Shown here piece by piece: positions 1 to 11,894 of a DNA stretch of 64,000 nucleotides. The position numbers were made by a program, and so were the translations under genes. The notes below the pieces were generated by a model. That model was not told where the DNA came from, ran no database searches, and saw nothing but the letters and a program-made list of their open reading frames with translations. The DNA comes from Echinometra lucunter (Eukaryota; Echinodermata; Echinoidea; Camarodonta; Echinometridae): NCBI GenBank assembly GCA_029962745.1, contig CM057151.1, forward strand, positions 39,469,136 to 39,533,135, given 5' to 3'. Within the stretch, counting starts at the first letter, position 1. The number at the start of each line of letters is the position of its first letter.

Positions 1-775
1 TATTGTGATAATCTTTCCCTTAAAAAGTTATATCTGCCCACTTTATAATTTTTGTGACTTATCAACCGTAGTATTCTCGCCAGTTACTGATTTGTCAAAA
101 TAGTTTTATATCAAATTCTTCCATTCAAGATCATGAAGAGAAAAAAGTGGCTGCATCGTTTCCACGTGAGTGCGTGATCTTTACAACCATGACAACGATA
201 TGCAAAGTTAGCTTTCTCGCCTCTTTTATAAGCTGATTCCGAGTTCATAAAATATAGATAAATTTTCAATGGAGTCTTCATTCCTTATTCTACTTTAGCA
301 TGCAATGTTAATGTTTCAAAAATCTCATTTGATTTCATGAACACACTAGAAGGCGAAAAGAAATAGAACACAGAGATACATGTAGGTTTAATGCTAATTT
401 TCTTGACTGCAGTGCAAGTTCGAAGGCAATTGATGTGAAGACAAAACTTAACTTTCATTGATTTTTCCTGCTCCACCAGATATTTTCGATAATGAAATGA
501 AAAAGGCTGACCTGCCTTTGTCGAGTGTTTTTTTTTTTTTTTTTTACTCTTCCGTTTCTCTTTTCCCAAAAGTTTCGTTCAAAGATCATGACAAACTTAC
601 TATTTTGAAAAAGCACCCGAGCATTACCATGGTTACATGCAACATCCTGCGTTACCACGATAATGCTAAGTACCAACGCACTAATTAGTGAACAGGCTAT
701 CAACTTAATATGTCAATTTCAGGGGACTGGGACTGTAACGATCACCGAGTAAACGAAAATCTAGTTCAGTGGCAT
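1..775. other. GPCR downstream flank, no exon recognised
   Basis: This AT-rich stretch lies on the 3' side of the GPCR exon (minus strand). I looked for the missing TM4-TM7 exons on the minus strand and found none. A hydrophobic reading frame at 455-703 has no GPCR motif and no convincing acceptor. A poly-T run sits near 530-545. The rest of the receptor probably lies beyond the left edge. Confidence 0.5.
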
Positions 776-939
776 TCACGGTATATAGCACACAATGAAA
801 AGGGACAGAGGAATGGGAAGATATGACACATTAAATAAGTTGAAAGGATGATAGACAGAACATTTGGAGAGAAAGATACAAAAAAGTGAAGTGTTGAATT
901 CAACAAGAGGTTGTTTCATGCATGGAAAAAATGAATTAC

Positions 940-1462
940 CTGTTAGGGCAAATATTATTCTTTTCTCCGTGATCCATGGGGTTCGTCGAGGTGTCACTGG
1001 CCCGATGATCTGATATCTGTTAACAGAGATCATCGCAAGAGTTAAGACCACGGCCAACCCGTAAACCGATGTCGTAAATCCATTAAACTGGCACCAGATA
1101 TCGCCGTAAATCCATTCCTCCTTCGCGAGGGTCGAGACGATGAAGGGTCCGTTGGCGATGACGGTGAATAAGCCGCAGATTGCCAGGTTGATGACCATTT
1201 TGTTGTGGACGGTTCTGAGGCGGATGTCGGTGACGATGATGAGGATGAGACAGATGTTGCCGAGGAGCGCGACGGCGAGGATGATGGACATCATGGTCAC
1301 CTCGACGATGGCGGACGGGGTCAGTCCGCCCGTCCGACCCTCTTTAATGGTGGTCGTCGGCGACATCACTGACGTCGAAAAGGAGGACAGGGAGGAACGC
1401 GACATGGGATGAGAGAAAGGTTGAGGCCAGTGGGTCGATGACCAGGTTGAATTATCTGTCAT
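940..1462 (-). CDS. Class A (rhodopsin-family) GPCR, first coding exon
   Basis: This exon encodes residues 1-174 of a G-protein-coupled receptor at the cell surface. The N-terminus is Ser/Thr-rich with an early N-glycosylation site (N4-S-T). TM1 covers about 57-79 with the conserved GN (N69), TM2 about 89-111, and TM3 about 124-147. TM3 starts at C124, the usual disulfide cysteine, after an extracellular-loop Trp (W117), and ends in NRY (148-150) where most relatives have DRY. The exon stops early in TM4 at a good donor (ACAG then GTAATT) in phase 1. The CQxxGF and NRY pattern recalls melatonin-type receptors, but no ligand can be inferred. Residue 2.50 in TM2, normally Asp, is Gly97. The start is the first ATG, well upstream of TM1. 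The gene is partial here because the later exons are not visible. Confidence 0.8.
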
Positions 1463-2289
1463 GATCCTGACATCCCTTGTTGATTATGTTCGGAAGAACA
1501 ATTGTGAAATGAAAAATGATTTCCCCATCCAAGTAAGGGTATTCAAACAGGTAGTATGCCGGCCGGTCCGGATGTAACATTTGTAGAGCTCAAGTTCCCA
1601 CCGCAGTGTCGAACTGAATCACATCGCTGTCAAGAAATGCTTCTTCACCAATTAAAACAAGTGTACATGTACTCAAATCCTTGCATCCCTTGCGAGAAAC
1701 AAAAGACAGGTGCTGAAAAGCGTGCTTCTATCCGGCTTTACAGAGCACACGAAAACACACGCGGCCATTGGTTGATGTCCATCAACGTATGATTAACCGT
1801 CATTGATGCCGCTGCCGCAGAAAGCTCCAAGACCCAAATGAAATGGTGAGCGCGCGCAAACTAGGCATACCATACCGTACTTCTAGCTGTGAGCATAGTT
1901 CGTGTGTACGTCCTTGTCTCAGTAGACGATCAGAACGTCACCGATTGACAGGGGCTCAATTTCTGTATCGTCTGCTCGCCGTCAATGAGTCATTAACAGA
2001 ACCACTTCAGATTTTAAACTAGAAACCGATCATCGATATAGTCTGTGTTCCCTGCGTGCAGTCAATAATTGCTCATTTAATGTGAACCAACTCGTATTTA
2101 ACATCTTAAACGTGATTACTTTAATCCCGATTTTAAAAAACATTTTGTTTGTTGCATTTGTCTCAGATAATTCAAATAACTGTAAGTATGCGACAGTCAG
2201 TGGATCTACTTGCACAACATTCTTCTCAAGTCGGTCCGGTTTGGCTGACAACTTGCACATGACAAATCCAATATCACAAAGTTCCAAAA

Positions 2290-2836
2290 CATTGGCGTAA
2301 ATCCCGGGGGGGGGGGGGGGGGGGGATGGGGATATATCCCCCCAACTTTTTGAGAGGGGGGATGGCGTGTACAAATATCCCCCCACTTTTTAAGGAAGAT
2401 ATAATATTTGAATTAATCAGTTCAAATTTTTAATAATCTGTCATAAACAACCGTCATATTTTAGAATTTCTATTTGAAAATGAGATTTAAAACCAGAAAA
2501 GCGCTTATTTTTGGCTCGCTTGCTTCGCTCATTCATCATATTTTAGAATTTTCGTTTGAAAATGCGATTGAAAACCAGAAAAGTGATTATTTTTGGCTCG
2601 CTCGCTTCGCTCGCTCATCATATTATAGGATTTCTATTTGAAAATGCGATTGAAAACCAGAAATGTGGTACTTTTTGGCTTGCTCGCAAGATAAAAATTA
2701 AAATGTGTGTAAGAGGGTCTGTGTAGGTGGGTGAGGGTGGTGTTTATACTTAAGTGTGAGTTCAACAGAAAAAAAAATCGGCAAAAAAATCGATCATCCC
2801 CCCTCCCCCACTCCTCGAAGTGGATTTACGCCAGTG
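2290..2836. mobile_element. hAT-like non-autonomous DNA element
   Basis: The ends are 15-bp inverted repeats (CATTGGCGTAAATCC at 2290-2304, complement of GGATTTACGCCAGTG at 2822-2836, one mismatch). They are flanked by a perfect 8-bp direct repeat, TTCCAAAA, at 2282-2289 and 2837-2844. An 8-bp target duplication is characteristic of the hAT superfamily. The inside has a poly-G tract (about 2307-2325) and three tandem copies with an exact 82-bp spacing (starts near 2455, 2537, 2619). There is no transposase frame, so it needs help to move. A right end of the same family is seen near 24166-24181. Confidence 0.8.
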
Positions 2837-3568
2837 TTCCAAAATGTTCGAAGTATAGGATTTAATAGGAAATTTCCGAGATGAGAAAATTGCAGTTTTT
2901 GAAGTGCAGAATTATTCTAGGATCAGAGTTTTTGGCTTAATATGATAAGATTAGACTTTCTTTCTGTTATCAAGAATATCAAATTAGCATGCATTTTGAT
3001 TAACATTAAAGTTTCATTCCGAGTCAGTAACATGAATTGCTCCAGATTTTAGAAAATTAAGACCAGAAAAAATCCTAACAATATTCTTCTCAGTCGTTTT
3101 TTATATAGACGAAACTACAAAATTATTGTATTGGAATTATTGCAAAGGGGAATTGGACATGAATGAAAAAATTTGAAAAAAAAATATCGCAACAATTTAG
3201 TAAAGTTTTATCCTTCAGCTCATTATTATTATGAAGTAGATTAGATTATCTGTATTATATTATATTGTTTTATTATATTGCAACTTTTTCTGTCTCGAAA
3301 ACTAATGATAATAATTCAATTTAAAAGTTTTTCTGTACTGTACATGAAAAGAGTTATTTCAGTGTGTAATTGTGATCGTGATCATGGTAATCATTAAAGG
3401 GGGTACCCAATGCTGAAACAATGTTAGTTCATTTAAAAGAGCATGATTTTATTAGCAGAAAAACATCTGCCTAGAGTTTTTTTAAAAGTCGTGTTGCCAA
3501 GGAAACCCCCAAATGTGGTAAGATTTCAGGATATTTTTGACCCCTCAGCTGTGACCCAGTTTCACCTG

Positions 3569-3715
3569 GGTACCCACTTTGACGTCAAAATGACGTCAAA
3601 GTGGGTACCATGTCGCGCAATTCTAGCAAAATGCGCGCAAGGTATAATACATGTTGTACAGTCTAGCGCGTAGTACAACTGCAATGCGCGAAGCTGGGTA
3701 CCCACTTTGACGTCA
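3569..3715. repeat. Inverted/direct repeat block with three CRE-containing words
   Basis: A 19-bp word (ggtacccactttgacgtca) at 3569-3587 is followed after a 3-base spacer by its perfect inverted copy at 3591-3609. A third copy in the first orientation lies at 3697-3715. Each copy ends in gacgtca, so the inverted pair forms or abuts TGACGTCA-type CRE/ATF cores. No gene is adjacent. It could be the termini of a small foldback element rather than an enhancer. Confidence 0.6.
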
Positions 3716-4509
3716 TACCTGTTACTCAAATTTTTTGGTCAACTCTTGACTTTTTATGAGAAAATTAGCCAAAATGCATTGATTTCGATTGAAAATCATA
3801 ATTTTTTTAATGTTATTCTTCTTAGAATTCCATTCTTGATCATATATCAAAATATTTTTTACCATTGTGTAATCACTTTAAAGATAAAACCATGTCATTA
3901 GTATGGTAATCGTTCGTGCCCGATTGTGGTCGAGTTTATCCAACGGTATAATGAGAAATTATGATCTGATAACAATGATACAAACGAAGGCTTTTTATAG
4001 AACAGAATTATGAGTATAAAACCTGCCTTACTGCCTTATTATAACTTTGACATTTCACTTCCTCTTTTAATAGTATAAAGAATGCCAGAATGATATTAGG
4101 GGAACAAAAATAGATTATTATGGTATAGCTCTTTTTTTAGGAGATTTCCTTCAATTGTCACTTCTACGAATTACATTTTGGAATCTGTTATCAGATAATT
4201 GAATTAAATTGAATTGAAATGGTACTTTATTGTACAAAAAATATGAAATTCTTTGTCGAAATAAGCTCTTTTCCTTTTTTTTCTTCTTGTTCTATATCTT
4301 ATAACTAATCTTTCTTAATGTTTTGCTGTTTTGCATTGTAAAATAATGTTTCTAAATACAGATCCATCCTCCCCCCCCCCCCCTCCTCGGACTCCTGTGT
4401 TTGTGTATCTGTCTTTCTTTCTCTCGCTCGCTCGCACATTCTCTGTCTGTTCCCCTCTCTCCCATCATCCCTCACCCTCAGCCTTTCTTTTTCTGTCCTC
4501 CTTCTGTAT

Positions 4510-4932
4510 TACCATCGCCTCGGGATGCGATCCGACCGACCCGATTTTCTAACAAATTGCATTTCGCATTAAATCTGAAAGTTCAAACAAGTTAAAATAT
4601 CTTATTTGAAGTTCAGAATAATGAAAGGAATAAGAAAATCGAAATTTTGGTTAACTGCAAGCCCTGTGGTCGGAGCAAAGACCAAATCGGCTTCAAATCG
4701 TAGCAGATCGCAAGATTGCTATGAACCTCACTACGATTCGGAATTGAGTTCGCCTATATTCATGCAGGGAGGCTCGCAATAGCCCGGAATTTCGATTTTA
4801 GTATTCATAGGGCTATTCGGAACTTTGATCGTTAAGATTTGACATTTTTGAATGTTCATATCAAATACTATAACATTTTTTTATATAGGAAATCTGATCG
4901 TAGACGGCTCGTATAGTGTGCGGGTGGCTTTA
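4510..4932. repeat. Interspersed repeat, second copy at 14360-14784
   Basis: About 375 bp from the caaattgcatt word near 4553 to the region near 4932 is clearly homologous, with point changes and small indels, to 14395-14784 in the same orientation. Shared landmarks are 'ttttggttaactgca', 'ggtcggag' and 'ggaatttcgatttt'. The left boundary here is fuzzy. No coding potential is seen. Confidence 0.7.
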
Positions 4933-5036
4933 CGCATCTACACGATGCATTTTTGTACTACATGGGGGCATGCTTTTGATATTTTTTTTTCCCACTGAGA
5001 CGACGTTATTACGCCTCCTTTCCCTTTCTCTGTACT

Positions 5037-5202
5037 CCAGGGGAGCGTTTCATGAAAGGACTTGTCGGATGTTTTATCCGACAAAGTCTGTTTTATCCGA
5101 CAGTTGCCATAGTAACAGTGCTTCTCATCCAATCAAAATCAAGGAAAGATGTCGGATCTGACAACTTGTCAGACAACAAATGTTGATGAAACGCTCCCCT
5201 GG
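5037..5202. mobile_element. Foldback MITE, CCAGGGGAGCG family
   Basis: The ends are mirror images: ccaggggagcgtttcatgaa on the left and its near-complement ending in cgctcccctgg on the right. Internal short inverted words (tgtcgga / tccgaca) repeat several times. A second member lies at 33250-33394. It is about 166 bp with no coding capacity. I saw no clean target-site duplication. Confidence 0.75.
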
Positions 5203-5511
5203 TCTCCCCCTCTCTCTTTCTCTCACTCACTTTCCCTCGCTTTTTTTTTTTTTCTGTGAGTTCGTTTCTCCCCTCTCCCTCTTAATCTCTCTCTCTTTAT
5301 CTCTTTCTTGCCATCCCATTATTCCAACTGTCTCGCTCTTCTTTATCCTCTCTCGTCACCAATCTCCTTCAACGCTTATTTCAATGCAAATCCTTTGACA
5401 GGGAGGATATACATGTACAAGTAGGTACATGCATCTCATTTGGTGTATCGAAGTCGCTGAGGGAGATGATACTTTATTCTAATGATACCCATTCGGAGGA
5501 CGACAGATTTT

Positions 5512-6190
5512 AGTCTTATGTCATCACTTTTTGAAATTTGACATGAGACTTAACATGAAGTCTCGCCTGCCTCCAAGGAATTTTTTTTTTTTTAAATTTT
5601 GTTTTTGTTTTTGATTTGATTTGCTTTGTTTTATTCCAAGGAAGCAATGAAGCTTACACAAATGAAATTTGCCCCAAAAGACTGGAAAATGTAACAAACC
5701 CAACCTTTCACACTCTCCTCTTCTCTTTTTTTCGTTCTCCCCTCCCCTCTCTCCTTTTCTAACTAACTTTTCTAACTCTCACTCCCCCCCCCCATCTCCG
5801 TTCCCCCTCTCCCTCTCGTGGTAACAAGATCTTACTTTTATGTCATCACTTTTTTGAAAATTGGTAACAAGATCTTACTTTTATGTCATCACTTTTTGAA
5901 ATTTGACGAGAGAGAGACTAAACATGAAGTTCTCGCCTGGCTCCAAGGAATTTTTTTTTAAATTTTATTTTTGTTTTTGATTTGATTTGCTTTGTTTTAT
6001 TCCAAGGAAGCAAAGTAGCTTACACAAATGAAGTTTGCCCCAAAAGACTGGAAAATGTAACGACCCCAACCCTTCAAACTCTCCTCTTCCTTTTTCGTTC
6101 TCCCCTCCCCTCTTTCCTTTTCTAACTCTCTCCTTTATCTCTCAATCTTCCCTCCTCTCTGTTCCCTCTCTCCCTCTAGGGTAACAAAAT
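5512..6190. repeat. Tandem duplication, ~370-bp unit
   Basis: The block around 5512-5830 is repeated with small changes at about 5868-6190. The shared word ctccaaggaa lies at 5571 and 5941, a 370-bp spacing. The units contain T-rich and CT-rich tracts. A shorter direct repeat of the segment 'ggtaacaagatcttac' occurs at the junction (about 5820 and 5862). It looks like local segmental duplication, not a gene. Confidence 0.75.
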
Positions 6191-7929
6191 ATATCTTACT
6201 TTACAGGAACTTCCCAAATTTCAACCGTTTGCCACGCGTCCCTCATCGACCCTTCCCCGAACGCCTTTTTGTCCCGTATTTTAAAATCATTGTAGAACAC
6301 AGTAATATTTAACAAAATTGATACATGATTATGCAAAATGCATGTTCAAGGCGAAAGTCTATTATTTTGCCTGCCCGCTTCGCTCGCTCGCTCGCTCGCT
6401 CTGTAAGTTCTAGAAATTGCAAATTAGTAAAAGCTATTAAAAAGCTATTAAAATCGTGTGCAAAAGACGACAACACTCAAGCTAAATTATACTTTGTATA
6501 CGAGAGTTAACTTTATTTTTAATTTTATAAACAATGATCTAGGCTAGGGCTTTAGAGTCAGAGGTGGCTCAGGTGGGGGGGGGGGGTGTGGTTCGCAGGT
6601 TTTCATATAACAAATATGTTAATGGATGTATGATTATAGCAGGACCACGTTAGACTAAGAACAATATGAAAAATGAGTGTGGGGTGCCCCCACGAGTCCC
6701 CCTCTCTGTCTCTCCAGTGGTCATTCCGTGTGTCTCACATCTCGCATCTTCATCAAGTAACGCATTAGTTTTCCTGAAATGCATTTTGTCTGTTTAAAAA
6801 AAAGGAATAAACAAGGAATAAACATACACATATACAGATGTATATCTCAGTAGTCGTGGGTTCATCTCCGCTTGGTCGTCTTGCCCCCCCCCCCCCCCCA
6901 ATCCGAAAAATGGATCGACGCCTCTGTGCTGAAATGATAATGGTGAAACTTATAAAGCGCACACACCGCCCAAGGCGCTCATGGCGCTATAGCCCAGCCA
7001 CAGTTCTTTTCAATGCATGCATACAACAAATTTATTTTATTTTGGATTGTTTTTTTTTTTTTTTTAAAGAAAGATTAAAACAAATTCGCAACATTGCATC
7101 ACCCACTGTGACTCTCAGCTCCACCCGGCGAGGCTTGGTGCCATCTTACTGCTCCATACACTGATAATTTAAGGGGAAGCTCAGTCAGCATATAACTCAC
7201 AGGAGCTCTAGCATTTGAGGTCACCTCCAGCCCCACACGGATAGCCAATGGGACTAAAGGGTGATAAAATAAGTTAAAATGTATATACAAGTAAGATTTC
7301 AATTTTGAATTTAGTAAAACAAAATTGCACTACTTGAGGAAAACAGGGTTATAGCCCGTATACTACCTTTCTTACCTTTCTTTTGCATTTACAAGGGGGA
7401 AGGGGGTAGTGTGTATGATGTATGGGGGGGGGGGGAGATTCCCCCTTAGGATGCCACGATAGTGGCATATCGATGCATGCATATTACGTACCTTAAAAGA
7501 TCGAACGCGAGTGGTAAATTTCTTCTCTTTTTTTTTTCCTCATGTAGAAGCGGGAAATCACGAAAAAGGTCAGAGTGTACAATTGGAGAGAAAGCTGTTT
7601 GTGACGTCAGCACCATGGAAACCGTCTTCGGTAGATAACGGCTAAGGATTGTAGATTGAGAATGGATAACGGACTGCGTCACCAAAATCTAGATTTCAGT
7701 GACGTCATGGCCTCAATGGTTGCGTTTTTTTTTCTATGATTGACTGTTCTAATCATTTGCAGGTGCTTCTTGCAATCATATTGTAATGAAATGTATGTTA
7801 GATACAGGTCCATGTACAAAGAAAGTTTTAACATCTTTTTGCAAAAATCGATGAACCATATAGAGTAAAAAGTATGAGAACAAAACATTTTCTTTCACGG
7901 CATAATATTGGGGTCTAGAATATAGTCTA

Positions 7930-8310
7930 CATGGGAGTCAATCCGTTTTGTATATATATTTTTTTGGGGGGGGGGGCACTGTCCAAATATTTACTGAGAA
8001 GTAAAAAACGGTGGGGGGGGGGGTAAATACACCAAATACTTGCCGACAAGAAAAAAAAAAAGAAACGAAAAAAATAGAAATAAATGGTCCTCAGCTTGAC
8101 TTATTATTTTTTTGGAGGGGGGGGGGGCTTACCCCAAATTTTGTGATAGATTTTATCAGGTGTCTCTAGTTTCTCTAAACTTTTGGGGACTTATAGTATT
8201 GGCTTTTTCAGATGTTTCTCCCCCAATATTTTAGGGGGATACCCTGTGTGTCCACCACCACTAACAATTTTGGGGGCGTAACCCCCGTCTCCTCCTAATT
8301 GACGCCCATG
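7930..8310. mobile_element. hAT-like non-autonomous element with poly-G runs
   Basis: The ends are near-perfect inverted repeats (CATGGGAGTCAAT at 7930 and ATTGACGCCCATG ending at 8310, one mismatch). They are flanked by 8-bp direct repeats, atagtcta (7922-7929) and gtagtcta (8311-8318), differing at one base. The interior has three poly-G runs each followed by similar 'cc-aaat' text. No transposase is present. The size, terminal CA/TG and 8-bp duplication match the hAT pattern of 2290-2836. Confidence 0.7.
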
Positions 8311-11180
8311 GTAGTCTATACCTATACTAAATCTCCCCCTTCTCCTTCTTCCCCTTTTCGCCCCTCGAATTTCCCTTTCTCCCGCCATGTTTTCTAGGAT
8401 GGAGGAAAATATATTTTTAAACCAGTGCATGTCCATTACTCTACACTTTCGAATCTCTCGCCATGGTGGTGCTTTGGAAATGAAAATGCGTGGGTGTGAG
8501 AGTGCGAGGAAGAGAGCTCGTATTTCTTTTTTTCGCTTCCTCAATTATGGGTATCGATTTACACAACTGACCGATACTACTGTGACTGACCTGGATATGA
8601 GCAGACGACATGGGGTTTCTTTTGTAGGTCGTGAAGATCATTAGCTCCGTGTGTTTTTCTCGCTCTTCTTGCGATGTAGATAGGAAATACCACTGTATTC
8701 ATGTGTAATTTACCACGCAAAACTCGATTTGAAAGTAATGAAAGTATGTCGTTTCTCTTTGCTTGTTTACAAGAGAGCGAGTGTCATTCAAGATTGTTAG
8801 TAGACTTCGATTTTTTATCTCCCTCTCTCATTTTCACTTTTTCTCTCTTTTTACTCCCTTTCCTTCTTTCTCTCTCTCTGTTTCTCCTTCCCTCCTATCT
8901 CTCCCCCTTTACTCTGACTCTCCTTCTTTCTCTTTTTCTGTTTGACTCTCTCTCTCTCTCTCTTTAACACACACAAATACACGCACACATCCTCTCTCTT
9001 CACCCTCTTCCTTCTCTCCTTTTGTATCACAATTCAGTGGAGTATTCAAAAGGTTGAAGCCACTCGAGCATTGACAAATGGGCAATTCCACGGCAAGGGT
9101 GTAATTCCGTTACCAACATTTTTACACTTTCTGTGCCTCTTTTGTACTCTGCCTCCCTTCTCACCATTTAATACTCTGTAAATATGCTCATTCTTTGATG
9201 TGAGCTCTTTCATTCCAACAATTTTATTCTTACATTCTTAATATTGTGGTATGGCACCTCGGTAACGGAATTAATAGAAAAAAGCGGCTATTTTAAACTT
9301 CAAACTTGTCTTTTGAAATCAAACGTGCATTATACCAACACAGACTTAGATTGTGGAATTCTTTATTGTTTCAGCTTTTTTTAATTCAAAGATTTGACTT
9401 TTCAGGGCTATCAAAGTGATTGTTTTTACTATAAATGTGGAGTAAGGTGACTGTTTTTCTGATGCGGAATTGCCCAAATGACAATAACATGACAAATACA
9501 TGGGAATGACTGAAACCTCTTTGGTGGTAGTGATGCCTTTAACAAAATTTTAAAGAATAAGTAAAAGGTAGGCTGGAAGTAGTATTCTCAGGGTGTTGAG
9601 TTTTATATTGGTGACACCTAAAACATTATGTCAGAGAAACACAGAATTCCAGATAGGTCAAATTCCAAAACTCTACCACAATCTTGAATAAGGGAGTCTC
9701 TACTCTGACAGAAAATTCAATAACATGTATACATCTAATGCTCTTGTAATAAGATTTCAAATTGGTATACTTTTTTTGATACACACTGTAATGCTGTATA
9801 TAGCTAAAGATCAAATTGTGTATTACATGTAGATGTCATCCTTGAACACAAAGGACTGTGCCCCCCCCCAACTTTGACAACATAATAGCACACAATCTTA
9901 ATCTAGAGATCCCAAAAGTCATAGGTCATGACAGCAAACAAGTAAACTCCACCTCAGCTGCAGCTTTCACATTACTCATCACTCGTATCATTCATACTGC
10001 TGATTCGACGTTCAGGTTTGCAATGGAAGCCCACAACAGCTTTCTTACATTACAAAAGCTGTGATAACCCTAATATCATCTGAGTAAGTTTTGAGAATCT
10101 TTTTTCTTTTATTTTCATTTTTTGAAAAACAGGATATACATGTAGCAACTATACTAGGAACACTGTAAATGCCATATATTTTGTGTGGGATTGGTTTCTG
10201 TGAATTTCGTGACTCAACAATGGAATGCAAATTCAACAGCTCACTAAAACATCAATTGCTAAACGCGAGGCTAGTGAAGTCCTGGTTCAAGATCAGTCCC
10301 AAGAGTAATAGTAATTTCTCGGAGTACAGCAAGAAATATGAAGAAAATAATTTTCAAAGAAAAAAATTGTTAAGTTTTTTGTCTCCCTCAAGAAAAAGTT
10401 TAATCTTTACTCTTTAGTACTATATGTGGAATTTTCATTGCTTTTGGAAGTTTCCGATCGCAAATTCAATCTCACAAAATGGTCTTACTAGTCCCATTCA
10501 TGAAAATTTATATCCGCGAAATATAGGGCGTATGCAGTTTTAAAGAGGATGTTTGTTCATCTGTTCCATAGAGGTTGTCTGGAGTAAATTATGTTCTAGG
10601 AAATTAGGACTTAACAAAATTTTGGAAATGCTCTGCTAGTATCAAAACAATGACAAATTGGAAATTTTTACTCACAAAGAATTCTTTTTATAAATAAATT
10701 CATGAATCAAAAATTGTTACGGTTAGGTATTCTATAATCAAGATCTCTCTGTATTAAAATCACATCAAACAATTTAGATCAAAAAAGTAGTGTACAGGAA
10801 GTATATGTCAGATATTCACGGGAATTTTACAAGAAATTGCATGTACATGTAAATCTCACTTTGTGCAACACAAGAATATTGTTGGGCCTATGATCTTAGT
10901 AGGTTTAGACTTTTTATACAGATATTTAAATGTTTATTGCATTTAAGAATTCATTTAACATTCACTTTTTCTACAATAAGATTCTCATGAATGTTAATGA
11001 CATGAATGCTTTCTAACTGCAAAGACACGGGTATAATAAAATCACTTGTGATACACTCCCAAATATTCCTAAGTATTCATGTTTGCAATCAAAACATTAG
11101 TGTTCATATGATGACATTCCGGGGAACTGAACATTTTACAACACCTACATGATTGTCTGTGTACTTGTACATGTATGCAG

Positions 11181-11598
11181 CAGGGGTCGTGCCAGGCAGC
11201 CAGGGTATTTTGATTGGGGGGGGGGGGGAGTTCTAGTATTTCAATGGCTTTTAACCTTGGCCAACAGGTGAGGTTTATTTACATTTTTTTTTTTTTTTTT
11301 TTTTTTTTGGGGGGGGGGGGGTGTTCCAGTATTTTATTGGTTTTTAACCTTGGCCAACAAATGAGGTTTATTTACGTTTTTTTTTGGGGGGGGGGGGGGA
11401 GAGTGGGGGAATTCCAGTATTTTAATGGTTTTTAGCCTTGGCCAACAGGTGAGGTTTATTTACGTTTTCAATGAACGAATAGGGCTATTGTACAGTTACA
11501 TGACCCTGTCTTCTCTTCCTGCATGCTCTTTTTTTCCTTTTTTTTTTTTTAATTGAAAATCATGGGGGGGGGCCCTCCCCCTCATAGCACTGCCCCTG
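11181..11598. mobile_element. CAGGGG-ended MITE (probable hAT) with triplicated core
   Basis: The left end starts CAGGGGTCGTGC and the right end is GCACTGCCCCTG, its imperfect complement. The flanking 8-mers gtatgcag and tgaagcag share 5 bases, so a decayed target duplication is possible but not proven. The core is three tandem copies of about 88-93 bp marked by 'ccttggccaaca' (11255, 11348, 11436), each preceded by poly-G and T runs. It lies just downstream of the MRPL32 stop codon. Confidence 0.55.
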
Positions 11599-11894
11599 TG
11601 AAGCAGATCAAAATCAATACCTTGGTGATAAAGCTGTTGGTGGCATTTGAGGTCCATTCCACTCCCATGTACTGTAGATGCACTGTACATCTAAACATAA
11701 TTAAAGATAATCATGCTATTGCCATGGTTACTGACATCATTTACACAGCAGAACACTTGTTGCCATGGGTGCACACCTTGTTGGCATGTATTCAAATCCC
11801 ACTGCCATGGATGAAGTTCCTACATGTACTTCTGTGACAGATTTGCATGATCAGCAAGATGATCCGAGTTTGATTCATAAATAATGAGCAGACG

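Larger units (their letters stand above)
1463..11894. other. Repeat-rich intergenic region between GPCR and MRPL32
   Basis: I see no gene in this stretch. It is AT-rich with C/T-rich and poly-G/poly-C runs and many short reading frames that look like chance. The supportable content is transposon-derived and listed separately: TIR elements at 2290-2836, 5037-5202, 7930-8310 and 11181-11598, an interspersed repeat at 4510-4932, a CRE palindrome at 3569-3715 and a tandem duplication at 5512-6190. A motif near 6937-7000 resembles, on the minus strand, the 3' tail of CR1/L2-type LINEs. Confidence 0.6.

Noticed and set aside
455..703. Hydrophobic minus frame as a second GPCR exon
   Set aside because: It lacks any TM5-TM7 motif (no CWxP or NPxxY) and no phase-compatible acceptor is seen.
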